Shown piece by piece: positions 34,478 through 42,550 of a DNA stretch of 64,000 nucleotides (the first letter of the stretch is position 1; each line of letters opens with the position of its first letter). Made by a program: the position numbers and the translations under genes. The DNA is from Niallia endozanthoxylica (lineage in GTDB: Bacteria > Bacillota > Bacilli > Bacillales > Cytobacillaceae), in the NCBI RefSeq assembly GCF_008710145.1, contig NZ_VYKL01000022.1:124001-188000 (forward strand), given 5' to 3'. The notes beneath the pieces are model-generated. The model did no database searches and was not told the origin of the DNA. It saw nothing but the letters and a program-made list of their open reading frames with translations.

Positions 34478-35857
34478 TTAGTTGGACAGAGAACGGTTGT
34501 TGTTGATGAGTAATTCTTCGTTTACCTCATCTTCTTCCACTACTTTGTCGAAAGAAGCATACTTTTCTTGAATAAGAATGTAACCAAGAGCAGCAAGAAT
34601 GCTTGGTATGGCGAAGGTAGCAAAAGCTACTTTTGTATCGATGCCTGTTACAAGCAGCATGGCAATTAAAGTCGGAGCGAGAATCGAACCGATTCGCCCG
34701 ATAGCCTGCGAGTAGCCTGCTCCAGTTGCACGAATTTCACGTGGATAGAATTCTGTAATGTATGGATTTCCTAAGTTCATTGCCCCAACAGTACTTGCTC
34801 CTCCGACAAAAATCAATACATATACTAGAGCAACATTTGTTGTGAGACTTAAGGCAATAAATGTAACAACCCCCATTAAATATAACGAAATAAGAACTTT
34901 CCGATGGCCTACTTTGCCTGCCAAATAACCGCCTACCAATGTACCCCCAATTTGTCCAAGGCATAGAACAATATTAAATGTTAAGCTTGAACTCAGACTA
35001 AAACCCGAATTCTGCATCATTTTTGGCAGCCATGTATTTAGCCCATACGCCATCATCATTGTACAGAATACAGCAAGCCAAATCGCAGCCGTACTGAAAG
35101 CACGATTGTTTGTAAACAGCTTTTTTACCGGAAAGCCTTGATTGTCTTTTGCCGCTGCAGTAAGTTGATAATCATCTGTTTCCTTAAAATTCCCATCTGG
35201 TTTCACTTTATGAAGAATTTCTACTACTTTCCCAACCTGTTTTCTTGCTAAATAATAGGAGAGTGATTCAGGAAACTGCTTAATGAAAAGCGGGATTGTT
35301 AATAACGGAATCGCACCGATATAATACAACACACGCCAACCTGTATGTGGAATTAGATATATCCCAATTAATGAAGCCAAAATTCCTCCTAAAGCATATC
35401 CAATATAAATGGCCCCTACAAGAAGAGGACGATGTTTTTTCGGAGAATACTCTGTCATTAAGGAAATGCAATTTGGCATTAAACCGCCCATTCCAATCGC
35501 CGCAATAAAGCGCATGATTGTGAACCAAACAATATTAGGAGCTAATCCTGCTGCCAAAGTAAATATACTGAATAAAAACATACATACTATAATGATATTT
35601 TTCCGGCCGAATTTATCTGCCACTGGAGATAGGACAAGTGCACCAATCATCATTCCAAATAAAGAATAGCTTCCCACTGCTCCTGCCTGTAGCGCGGATA
35701 AATTCCATTCTTCCATCATCCAGGGCATCCCCACACCATACATAGCAATATCAAAGCCGTCAAAACCTATTGCGTAGAAACACCAAATAAAAACAATTAA
35801 ATGAAAGCGGTTAAATTTACTAGCAGAAACTATCTCTTGTGCAGCAATCGTTCGCAT
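34478..35857 (-). CDS. MFS transporter, aromatic acid:H+ symporter (AAHS) type
   Basis: This 459-residue transporter has about twelve membrane segments. The region GFDGFDIAMYGVGMPWMMEEW and the loop VADKFGRKN match the AAHS subfamily (PcaK/BenK-like), which imports benzoate-type acids; the paired Asp residues in the first helix are characteristic. Its location beside two IclR regulators and aromatic dioxygenase genes supports uptake of an aromatic acid. The exact substrate is unknown. Confidence 0.87.
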   Translation of the reverse strand: MRTIAAQEIVSASKFNRFHLIVFIWCFYAIGFDGFDIAMYGVGMPWMMEEWNLSALQAGAVGSYSLFGMMIGALVLSPVADKFGRKNIIIVCMFLFSIFTLAAGLAPNIVWFTIMRFIAAIGMGGLMPNCISLMTEYSPKKHRPLLVGAIYIGYALGGILASLIGIYLIPHTGWRVLYYIGAIPLLTIPLFIKQFPESLSYYLARKQVGKVVEILHKVKPDGNFKETDDYQLTAAAKDNQGFPVKKLFTNNRAFSTAAIWLAVFCTMMMAYGLNTWLPKMMQNSGFSLSSSLTFNIVLCLGQIGGTLVGGYLAGKVGHRKVLISLYLMGVVTFIALSLTTNVALVYVLIFVGGASTVGAMNLGNPYITEFYPREIRATGAGYSQAIGRIGSILAPTLIAMLLVTGIDTKVAFATFAIPSILAALGYILIQEKYASFDKVVEEDEVNEELLINNNRSLSN

Positions 35858-35988
35858 CTACTTTCCTCCTTTATTTATTCCTTTTTAATATTTTTACAGT
35901 GTTAATAATATATTTTAAATTTTCAGAATAAAATAAAGGTTTTCCTATAGATGGAACATTTAAATATTTTTTAAAAAAAGTTTCTTAA

Positions 35989-36774
35989 TTAAATCTTCAT
36001 AGCTCTTTTATTTCCATAATTTCTTATAGCTAATTCATCTGCCGCATCCATAACGGCTTTACTTAACTCCTGAACCCGATAAGGTGTGATTCGTGATGAA
36101 GGCCCTGCAATGCTGACTGCATACGTCACTTTCCCTGACGAGGATTTAACCGGTGCTGCTATCGAGGAAAAACCCAAATGCAATTCATCCTTACTATAAG
36201 AATAGCCTTCCTTACGTATTTTAGTTAAACGTTCCTTAAATTGCTGTGGATGCTTAATCGTATGACTAGTATAAGGGGACAAACCCTCTGCAATCACTTC
36301 CTCTATCTCTGATTGACACCGATAAGCGAGAATAACCAGTCCGGTATTTGTCGCGTGAATAGGATTCTCCTTTCCTTCGTGTGAAAGCAAATGAGCATAG
36401 TTGGGACTGTCAATTTTTTGTAAGTACACCACTTTATGACCTTTTAAAATAGAAACATGTGCTGCCTCACCTGTCTCTTGAACAAGCTTTTCTAATACAG
36501 GATGTGATATTTGACAGATGTCATAATAGGATAGAATCGTTTTTTCCACTGCTAGAATAGACGATCCTAACCGAAACTTTTTCGTTACGAGGTCCCTTGC
36601 TAGAAACCCCTCTTGCATAAGAGTCATCGTGAGCCTGTGAATAGTACTATGTCCAACACCCAATTTTTCAGCCAATTCACTTAAAGTAAATTCAGGTTCG
36701 TTCATATTAAAGAAGTTTAATAGACGGAGAGTATTTCCTAATGTAGACGAACTTTTCTTCTGATTGATTTCCAT
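35989..36774 (-). CDS. IclR-family regulator 1
   Basis: This 261-residue regulator has an N-terminal winged HTH (FTLSELAEKLGVGHSTIHRL, about 30-50) and a C-terminal IclR effector domain (about 85-250). IclR proteins often control aromatic catabolism. It lies next to the AAHS gene on the same strand but is separated by about 130 bases. It is paralogous to the IclR gene at 36872. Confidence 0.88.
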   Translation of the reverse strand: MEINQKKSSSTLGNTLRLLNFFNMNEPEFTLSELAEKLGVGHSTIHRLTMTLMQEGFLARDLVTKKFRLGSSILAVEKTILSYYDICQISHPVLEKLVQETGEAAHVSILKGHKVVYLQKIDSPNYAHLLSHEGKENPIHATNTGLVILAYRCQSEIEEVIAEGLSPYTSHTIKHPQQFKERLTKIRKEGYSYSKDELHLGFSSIAAPVKSSSGKVTYAVSIAGPSSRITPYRVQELSKAVMDAADELAIRNYGNKRAMKI

Positions 36775-36871
36775 AGCTATGCTCCATCCCCATTACATTC
36801 ATATTTTCTTTTTTCAGCTAAAACAGCTTTGATAACTTTCTTGAAAACTAGTAAAAAGAGATAATTCGTTA

Positions 36872-37648
36872 TTATTCCCCTTCGATATATCCTAATCGGT
36901 AAGAGATTTCTTGTGCGGTTTTAACAACAACGTCCACTATTTCGGATATCGGTTTGGTACTCATTCGATCTTTTGGACCGATTAAACTGACGGCTGTCAC
37001 AACCTGGTCTGTATAATCCCTTATGGGTGCGGCAATGCTTATGCTATTTTCGTGCATTTCATCGATGCAGATACAGTATCCTTGTTCTTTAATATTTTGT
37101 AACTGATTCATTAGAATTTCTGGGTCTGTTACACTATTTGGTCCCATTTTCGGTATTCCTGCTTGGAGTATTTCTTCCACCTTTTTCATGGGAAGATGAG
37201 CCAACAGTACTTTTCCTGAACTAGAACAGGTGGCAGGATTATTTTCACCAATATCCCCATGAAGAAGATAGGGTTTTTTACATTCAATTTTAAGCAAATA
37301 AACCACTTTTTCGCCTTCAAGAGTAGGAATCATGGCTGTTTCCCCCACTTTGTCTACAAGTGCTTGCAGGGGTTCTGCAGCTTCGCGTTTTATTTCCATA
37401 TGATACTTAATGACACCTGATAAATTAAGTAAGGATAAACCTAACCTATATTTTGAATCTATTTTCTCTATAAATCCTTCCTTAGAAAGGACATTCAATA
37501 ATCGACTGACTGTACTTTTGGGAAGTTCTAATTCTCTAGCTATTTCTGTTATTCTCCAAAACGATTTTTCTCTACTAAATAATCTTAAAATCCGCAGACC
37601 ATTTTGGGCAGATTTCAGCAGTGTTTGATTTTGAATGGAAGAAACCAT
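36872..37648 (-). CDS. IclR-family regulator 2
   Basis: This 258-residue IclR protein has the winged HTH ITEIARELELPKSTVSRLL and a complete effector domain with the CICIDEMHENSISIAAPIRD stretch. ATG 37648 is chosen because GAGGTG lies six bases upstream. It is divergent from the ring-hydroxylating dioxygenase gene at 37786, so it is the likely direct regulator of that operon through the 137-base spacer. Confidence 0.88.
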   Translation of the reverse strand: MVSSIQNQTLLKSAQNGLRILRLFSREKSFWRITEIARELELPKSTVSRLLNVLSKEGFIEKIDSKYRLGLSLLNLSGVIKYHMEIKREAAEPLQALVDKVGETAMIPTLEGEKVVYLLKIECKKPYLLHGDIGENNPATCSSSGKVLLAHLPMKKVEEILQAGIPKMGPNSVTDPEILMNQLQNIKEQGYCICIDEMHENSISIAAPIRDYTDQVVTAVSLIGPKDRMSTKPISEIVDVVVKTAQEISYRLGYIEGE

Positions 37649-37785
37649 TACTTCACCTCGAAAAATTATTAAAATGTTCCACATATCAGAAAAATGTGAT
37701 TCTTTTCAGAATATTCTTAGTATAACATTATCAATATCAAAACAGTACTTATTTATAAACTAGTTTAGGAAAGGAATGAGAAATC

Positions 37786-39138
37786 ATGATTAAAAAAACT
37801 CTTGATGAAAAAGCATTTCAACTTTTAAAAGAAAAAATGGACAAAGGGTTGTTCCCGCAATGGGTATTAACGGATCCGGACATTTATGAATTAGAAAAAG
37901 AAAATATTTTTGGCCGAACATGGCAATTCCTTGCACATGAATCAGAATTAAAAGAGCCAGGGGACTATGTTACAAGATGGATGGTTAATGATCCAGTTAT
38001 TGTCTCAAAAAATCGAGAGGGAGAAATTAAAGCTTTCTTGAATTCCTGTTCCCATCGCGGTGTTCATCTATGTACTGCTGATCGCGGTAATAAGAAAACG
38101 TTTACATGCCCTTATCATGGCTGGAGTTACAATTTAGAGGGGGAGTTAATCGGAATCGTAGCTGGAAATAAAGTGTATGGAGGAGAAATGGATAAAGGTG
38201 ATTGGGGATTACGGGAAATTCCTCAGATTGCTTCTTATCAAGGGATGATTTTTGGGAATCTGGATAAAGACGCAATATCTTTAGAGGATTACTTAGGAGA
38301 AATGAAATGGTATTTAGATCTTATGCTTGGCCGCAGTGATGGAGGAATGGAAGTAAGAGGATTGCCGCAGCGCTGGGTAGCCAAAGCCAATTGGAAAGCC
38401 ACGGCAGAGAACTTCGCTGCAGATCCTTATCATGTTCAAACCACCCATCGTTCGACCGTTGAAATGGGAATCAGTCCAGAAGATCCACTTTATGCTGGCT
38501 ATGGACATCAGGTTGTTATGGAAAATGGGCATGGAATTAATGTTATTACATCAAAGACAGGGAAAGCACGTGTGCCATTCCAAGCTACACCTGAATCAAT
38601 GTGGCCTATGTTTGAAAAGAATTTAACGCCGGAACAGCTTGATATTCAATCAAGAGTAACAGTTTTTGTCGGCGGGATGTATCCGAATCTATCATTTGTC
38701 AGCCCGATTCATGGGACAGAGGGGCACTTGCATAATTACTTGAACTTTAGACTTTGGAGACCGATTGGTCCAGATAAAGTGGAGGTTTGGTGTTGGTTTA
38801 TGATTGATAAATCAGCTCCTGAAGAATATAAAGAGGCTGCGTATAGAGGGTATTTAGGTTCTTTCGGTCCAACTGGAACTCTTGAAGTGGATGATACAGA
38901 AAACTGGGCACGGATTGTAGAAGTGAGCAGTGGATTAATGGCTCGTGATAAGCATTTGAATTATAACAGCATTAACAATTATTTAATGGGCTTCGAACGT
39001 GTTGAACCTGATTCAAACTTTCAGGGACCTGGTACAGCCTACCCAACTACGTATATTGATGCAATTGCCAGAAGCATGCATGAACAGTGGTTTAAATTGA
39101 TATCTGAAGGAGTAATGATGAAGGAGGAAATAGTATGA
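37786..39138 (+). CDS. Ring-hydroxylating dioxygenase alpha subunit
   Basis: This 450-residue Rieske non-heme iron oxygenase has the Rieske ligands Cys88, His90, Cys108 and His111. The mononuclear iron site includes His216 and His221 in DPYHVQTTHRS, with the electron-bridging Asp213 just before. It should dihydroxylate an aromatic ring with electrons from a ferredoxin and reductase, neither of which is encoded nearby. It overlaps the beta-subunit gene by four bases. The substrate is not deducible; a polar or acidic aromatic is likely given the AAHS gene. Confidence 0.9.
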   Translation: MIKKTLDEKAFQLLKEKMDKGLFPQWVLTDPDIYELEKENIFGRTWQFLAHESELKEPGDYVTRWMVNDPVIVSKNREGEIKAFLNSCSHRGVHLCTADRGNKKTFTCPYHGWSYNLEGELIGIVAGNKVYGGEMDKGDWGLREIPQIASYQGMIFGNLDKDAISLEDYLGEMKWYLDLMLGRSDGGMEVRGLPQRWVAKANWKATAENFAADPYHVQTTHRSTVEMGISPEDPLYAGYGHQVVMENGHGINVITSKTGKARVPFQATPESMWPMFEKNLTPEQLDIQSRVTVFVGGMYPNLSFVSPIHGTEGHLHNYLNFRLWRPIGPDKVEVWCWFMIDKSAPEEYKEAAYRGYLGSFGPTGTLEVDDTENWARIVEVSSGLMARDKHLNYNSINNYLMGFERVEPDSNFQGPGTAYPTTYIDAIARSMHEQWFKLISEGVMMKEEIV

Positions 39139-39656
39139 CTGAGGTGAAAAGTCCAGTATCAGCAGAACTTCATCTTGAAATTACGAACCTGCTATACCAA
39201 GAGGCATTTTATTTAGATAACGGAATGTATAAAGAATGGTTAGACTTACTGACAGAGGACCTTTCGTATCAAATGCCCGTCCGTGAAACAGTTGAAGGAG
39301 TGGGAGTCAATAATATTGCCACTGATATCGACTATTATCATGAAACAAAAATGTCTTTAACAACAAGGGTCAATAGACTTTATACAAAATCAGCCTGGGT
39401 AGAAAATCCAGCTACAAGGCAAAGGCATTTTGTATCCAATATTATGATTGAAGAAACATCAAACCCGAATGAATACAAAGTTAGAAGTTATTTCCTTTTT
39501 AAACGAAGCAGAGGTTCTCATCATGAAGTCGAACAATTATTTGGTGAACGTCATGATCTTGTTCGAAAAGTAAACAGTCAATGGAAAATCGCAAAAAGAT
39601 TTATCAAACCAGACCAAGCAGTCATTACAACAATGAATATGAGCATGTTTCTATAA
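39135..39656 (+). CDS. Ring-hydroxylating dioxygenase beta subunit
   Basis: This 173-residue protein has the SnoaL/NTF2-like fold of small dioxygenase subunits, with the family pattern EITNLLYQEAFYLDNGMYKEWLDLL near the N-terminus and an RSYFLFKRSRG strand. It is structural, forming the alpha3beta3 complex. The four-base overlap with the alpha gene indicates translational coupling. Confidence 0.9.
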   Translation: MTEVKSPVSAELHLEITNLLYQEAFYLDNGMYKEWLDLLTEDLSYQMPVRETVEGVGVNNIATDIDYYHETKMSLTTRVNRLYTKSAWVENPATRQRHFVSNIMIEETSNPNEYKVRSYFLFKRSRGSHHEVEQLFGERHDLVRKVNSQWKIAKRFIKPDQAVITTMNMSMFL

Positions 39657-39795
39657 AGGGAAAATTAAGACATATGAATAAAGTTGGCTCTTCTATCAAT
39701 GAAGGCCGCCTTTATTCTATATCTATCATTCATTTTAGGAAGCATTAATAGATGAAACTGTCACATTTAATTTATATTAAAGTGGAGGGAATGCT

Positions 39796-40644
39796 ATGTC
39801 AATTGAATTAAGTATGCTCGTACCTCATGCTCCAAGTCTCTGCCATGAGGATCAAGCCCCAGATTTCCAGCAAAGCATCGTGGCTGGTTTTAAAAAAGTG
39901 GCTAAACAAATTGAACAAATAAAACCGGATGTAATTGTATTAGTTTCTTGTCATTGGCCATCTACATTTGCCCATTATGTTGATTGTAACCCTGTTCATG
40001 AAGGATTTCTGACGGCACAAGAAGCTCCAGATATGATTAGTGATGTGCCGTATCATTATCCTGGTCACGAAGCTTTGGCTAATCAATTGGTTCAGGCTGG
40101 AAAAGCGACGAATATTCCGGTAGAAGGGGTCTATGGAAAGAATTTCGAATGGGATTATGGTACGTTGGTTCCTTTACGTTATCTTGTTCCAAATGAAGAT
40201 ATTCCTGTTATTAATCTATCTGTTACGTTAGCGGCTAATATTGAAGAAACCTATAAATGGGGGCAAACGATTGCCAAAGTTTTGCAGGAAACGGAGCAAA
40301 AAGTAGTTTTTGTGTCGAGCGGTGCTCTGTCCCATAATTTAGTCCGAGGAAGACACAATATGCCGACTGCTGCTGAGCATGCCCTTGATAAAGAGTTTGT
40401 TGATTTAGTAATGAATAAAGATTATCAAGCTGCCTATAGAATGCTGCCGCAATATGCAAGCATGGCAAAAGTAGAATCAGGGGGTCGTCATGTAGCGATG
40501 CTGCTAGGTGTAATTGATGAAGAGTGCACACCCGTTTATTTTGCAGATGGCCAATCTTCTGGAAGTTGGAATCCTCTCATCACATTTGAAAGAACAGAGG
40601 TTTCCAGTTTAAAAGAAAAAGCTGAACAAGAATATGTCAAGTAA
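39796..40644 (+). CDS. LigB-family extradiol dioxygenase
   Basis: This 282-residue class III (LigB/MEMO-like) ring-cleavage enzyme has candidate iron ligands His11 (VPHAPSL) and His53 (SCHW), with a later SSGALSHNLV and SGGRHVAML. It should open a catechol-type ring meta to the hydroxyls, acting after the ring-hydroxylating dioxygenase and a missing diol dehydrogenase. It is 139 bases downstream of the beta subunit and may share the transcript. GGAGGG precedes the start. Confidence 0.83.
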   Translation: MSIELSMLVPHAPSLCHEDQAPDFQQSIVAGFKKVAKQIEQIKPDVIVLVSCHWPSTFAHYVDCNPVHEGFLTAQEAPDMISDVPYHYPGHEALANQLVQAGKATNIPVEGVYGKNFEWDYGTLVPLRYLVPNEDIPVINLSVTLAANIEETYKWGQTIAKVLQETEQKVVFVSSGALSHNLVRGRHNMPTAAEHALDKEFVDLVMNKDYQAAYRMLPQYASMAKVESGGRHVAMLLGVIDEECTPVYFADGQSSGSWNPLITFERTEVSSLKEKAEQEYVK

Positions 40645-40766
40645 ATTCTATTTTCAATAAGGTTCTGGTGCAAAATAAGTTTTTGAGAATAAAGAACTGG
40701 TTGAGTTACTTTCTTCTGTAACAGGAAGCTATTTCGAATAGCTTATGTATAAGCTCTAATTGATAT

Positions 40767-40806
40767 AAGGACAGACTTCACCTGTTAGTGGAGCTGTCCT
40801 TTTTTC
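40767..40806 (+). terminator. Terminator after LigB-type gene
   Basis: A stem from AAGGACAG (40767) to CTGTCCTT, extended by CAC/GTG, is followed by six T. Confidence 0.75.
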
Positions 40807-40897
40807 ATCATATACAAGGCTTCGTTTGGTCTATAGTCATCCACCCAATTAATAATAGCCTGTTTCCAAAGGTGCTTGGCTTTAATGGACTTTGTAA

Positions 40898-41659
40898 TCA
40901 CTTCATGCTTGTATAAATATGGATGGCGTCTCTTAGGAATTCAGTTGCACCTGGCTGAACCTTGTCATAATAGGCTTTGAAGCGTTCGTCATCTACATAC
41001 ATTTGCGCCAGACCTGCATGAGCTTCCTTGCTGTATTCATGCCAATAGAAGCAAAGCCATTGTTTGTGAAAATCTGCTGTTTTTTGTGCCAGCTCACTAT
41101 TAGGGTCACCTGTTGCCATTGCCTGTTCTAATGTTTCTAGGACCTGTTCTGCCAACTGGGTTACTTTTTCATAATCTTCCTGTGACATATTCATGAATTT
41201 TTCATTGGATTTATTAACCTTATCTTCACCATATTTTTGGCGGATTTCTTCACTGTATTTCTTTTCGTTCTCCTCGACCATTTTTTCCTTAAAGCCTTCA
41301 AACTTTTCTTTGTTAGACATAGTTATTCTCCCTTCTTTCGATGAAATCGTTTGATTGACATTGTCAATCAACCTATCTAATTGGTTTCTTTTTTCAAGGA
41401 GTTTTTGCAGATGCTCTTTAAGTGCGTTCATGCCATCAAATGAAGGGTCCGTTACAATTTCTTTTATGTTGTTTAATTCTAAACCTAATTCTCTAAAGAA
41501 AAGAATTTGCTGCAGCATGTCAACTTCAGTTTGACCATAAATTCGATAACCTGATGAATTGATTCTTGCCGGCTTAAGAATCCCGATTTCATCATAGTAT
41601 CGAAGGGTTCTCGTACTAATTCCTGCGAGTTTTGCTAGTTTTTGCACGGTATATTCCAT
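40898..41659 (-). CDS. MerR-TipAS regulator, Mta/TipA-like
   Basis: This 253-residue regulator has a MerR HTH and dimerisation helix (1-110) followed by a TipAS antibiotic-recognition domain (about 115-253). It resembles TipA of Streptomyces and Mta of B. subtilis, which activate drug-resistance genes. ATG 41659 follows AGGAGG; an ATG further upstream has no site. An internal in-frame ATG at 41320 with its own Shine-Dalgarno could give the TipAS domain alone. No efflux gene adjoins it, so its target is unknown. Confidence 0.87.
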   Translation of the reverse strand: MEYTVQKLAKLAGISTRTLRYYDEIGILKPARINSSGYRIYGQTEVDMLQQILFFRELGLELNNIKEIVTDPSFDGMNALKEHLQKLLEKRNQLDRLIDNVNQTISSKEGRITMSNKEKFEGFKEKMVEENEKKYSEEIRQKYGEDKVNKSNEKFMNMSQEDYEKVTQLAEQVLETLEQAMATGDPNSELAQKTADFHKQWLCFYWHEYSKEAHAGLAQMYVDDERFKAYYDKVQPGATEFLRDAIHIYTSMK

Positions 41660-41983
41660 CAACTGAAACCTCCTTGTAATGAAACGATACACCTTTACGT
41701 AACGTCAATGTCAATGGGTCAGAGGCTAATTTTTTATTTGGAGGATTATGTTAACGCATCATGTTGGTAAGCCAAATTTTTGACTCACCCGTGAGAAATA
41801 GACATTTCTCACGGATGAGTCAAAAATTAATCTTGTTAATAAACAAATTATTCAGAAAAAATATCAATTAGAGAGTTAACGGTAAAGATGGGGGATTAAA
41901 GTGGTTGAATATTTGGTTGCTGACAGTAAAGGGAAAGGTCTGCAATGTTTCCTTTCCCTTTTTCCTTTTATTTATTGTGGTTT
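41660..41983. other. Gene-free region with repeat and hairpin
   Basis: This spacer between the MerR-type gene and the DUF5634 gene holds the short MITE-like element at 41775-41828 and a hairpin at 41928-41965 (AAAGGGAAAGG paired with CCTTTCCCTTT). The hairpin has a T-rich tail on the plus strand. No gene is seen. Confidence 0.55.
41775..41828. repeat. Multi-hairpin MITE-like element (short form)
   Basis: Outer arms AATTTTTGACTCA (41775-41787) and complement (41816-41828) enclose a CGTGAGAAAT/ATTTCTCACG hairpin. Both parts match the ends of the element at 30169-30311, which carries two extra hairpins between them. Confidence 0.85.
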
Positions 41984-42286
41984 TTAAATTTCACGTAGTG
42001 CACTTTCTATATCTCTAAATCCGTGGATATCCTCTCGCTGCGGTTCATCAGACTCAATTGTCCACTCATTTTTAATAGGAGTTAATTCTCCCTTATCGTT
42101 CTTTTTAAATGGAGTGTGTATATGATAGGTTTTACCTTCTTTTCTGGCAGTATATCCAATATAATATTGATCATCCTGTCCTTCTTCTTCAAAAATCCCG
42201 ATATCCTCAATGCCGAATTTATCGATATAGGGTTGGTAGGATTGTTGTAAATCATTGATGATTTGCTCTCTCGTTAAATATTCCAT
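41984..42286 (-). CDS. DUF5634-like small protein
   Basis: This 100-residue acidic soluble protein begins MEYLTREQIINDLQQSYQ and resembles the Bacillus DUF5634 family; the assignment is tentative. The start at 42286 follows GGAAGGG at suitable distance; an ATG at 42307 is also in frame. The function is unknown. Confidence 0.65.
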   Translation of the reverse strand: MEYLTREQIINDLQQSYQPYIDKFGIEDIGIFEEEGQDDQYYIGYTARKEGKTYHIHTPFKKNDKGELTPIKNEWTIESDEPQREDIHGFRDIESALREI

Positions 42287-42550
42287 TCTTTTCATTCCCT
42301 TCCTCATTCATAGCTATCTTTAATATGACCTTCTTTAATAATCTTAATCGTATCTTTCTATTTTCTTTTCTATCCATTACGAAAATTATATTCCAAAAAT
42401 TGTTCTGATTTTTAATATAATTACAATAACGGATAATCAGGGTATATGGTATTCTATTACTATCCCTAACTAAAGAAACTTTCTTTAGAATAGGCAAAAA
42501 AATAATAATAAAGGAAATAATTGAATATTAGGTTAATAATTGGAGGCTAT

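Noticed and set aside
42252..42497. 81-codon minus-strand frame overlapping the DUF5634 gene
   Set aside because: It overlaps a better-supported gene in another frame and has no ribosome-binding site.
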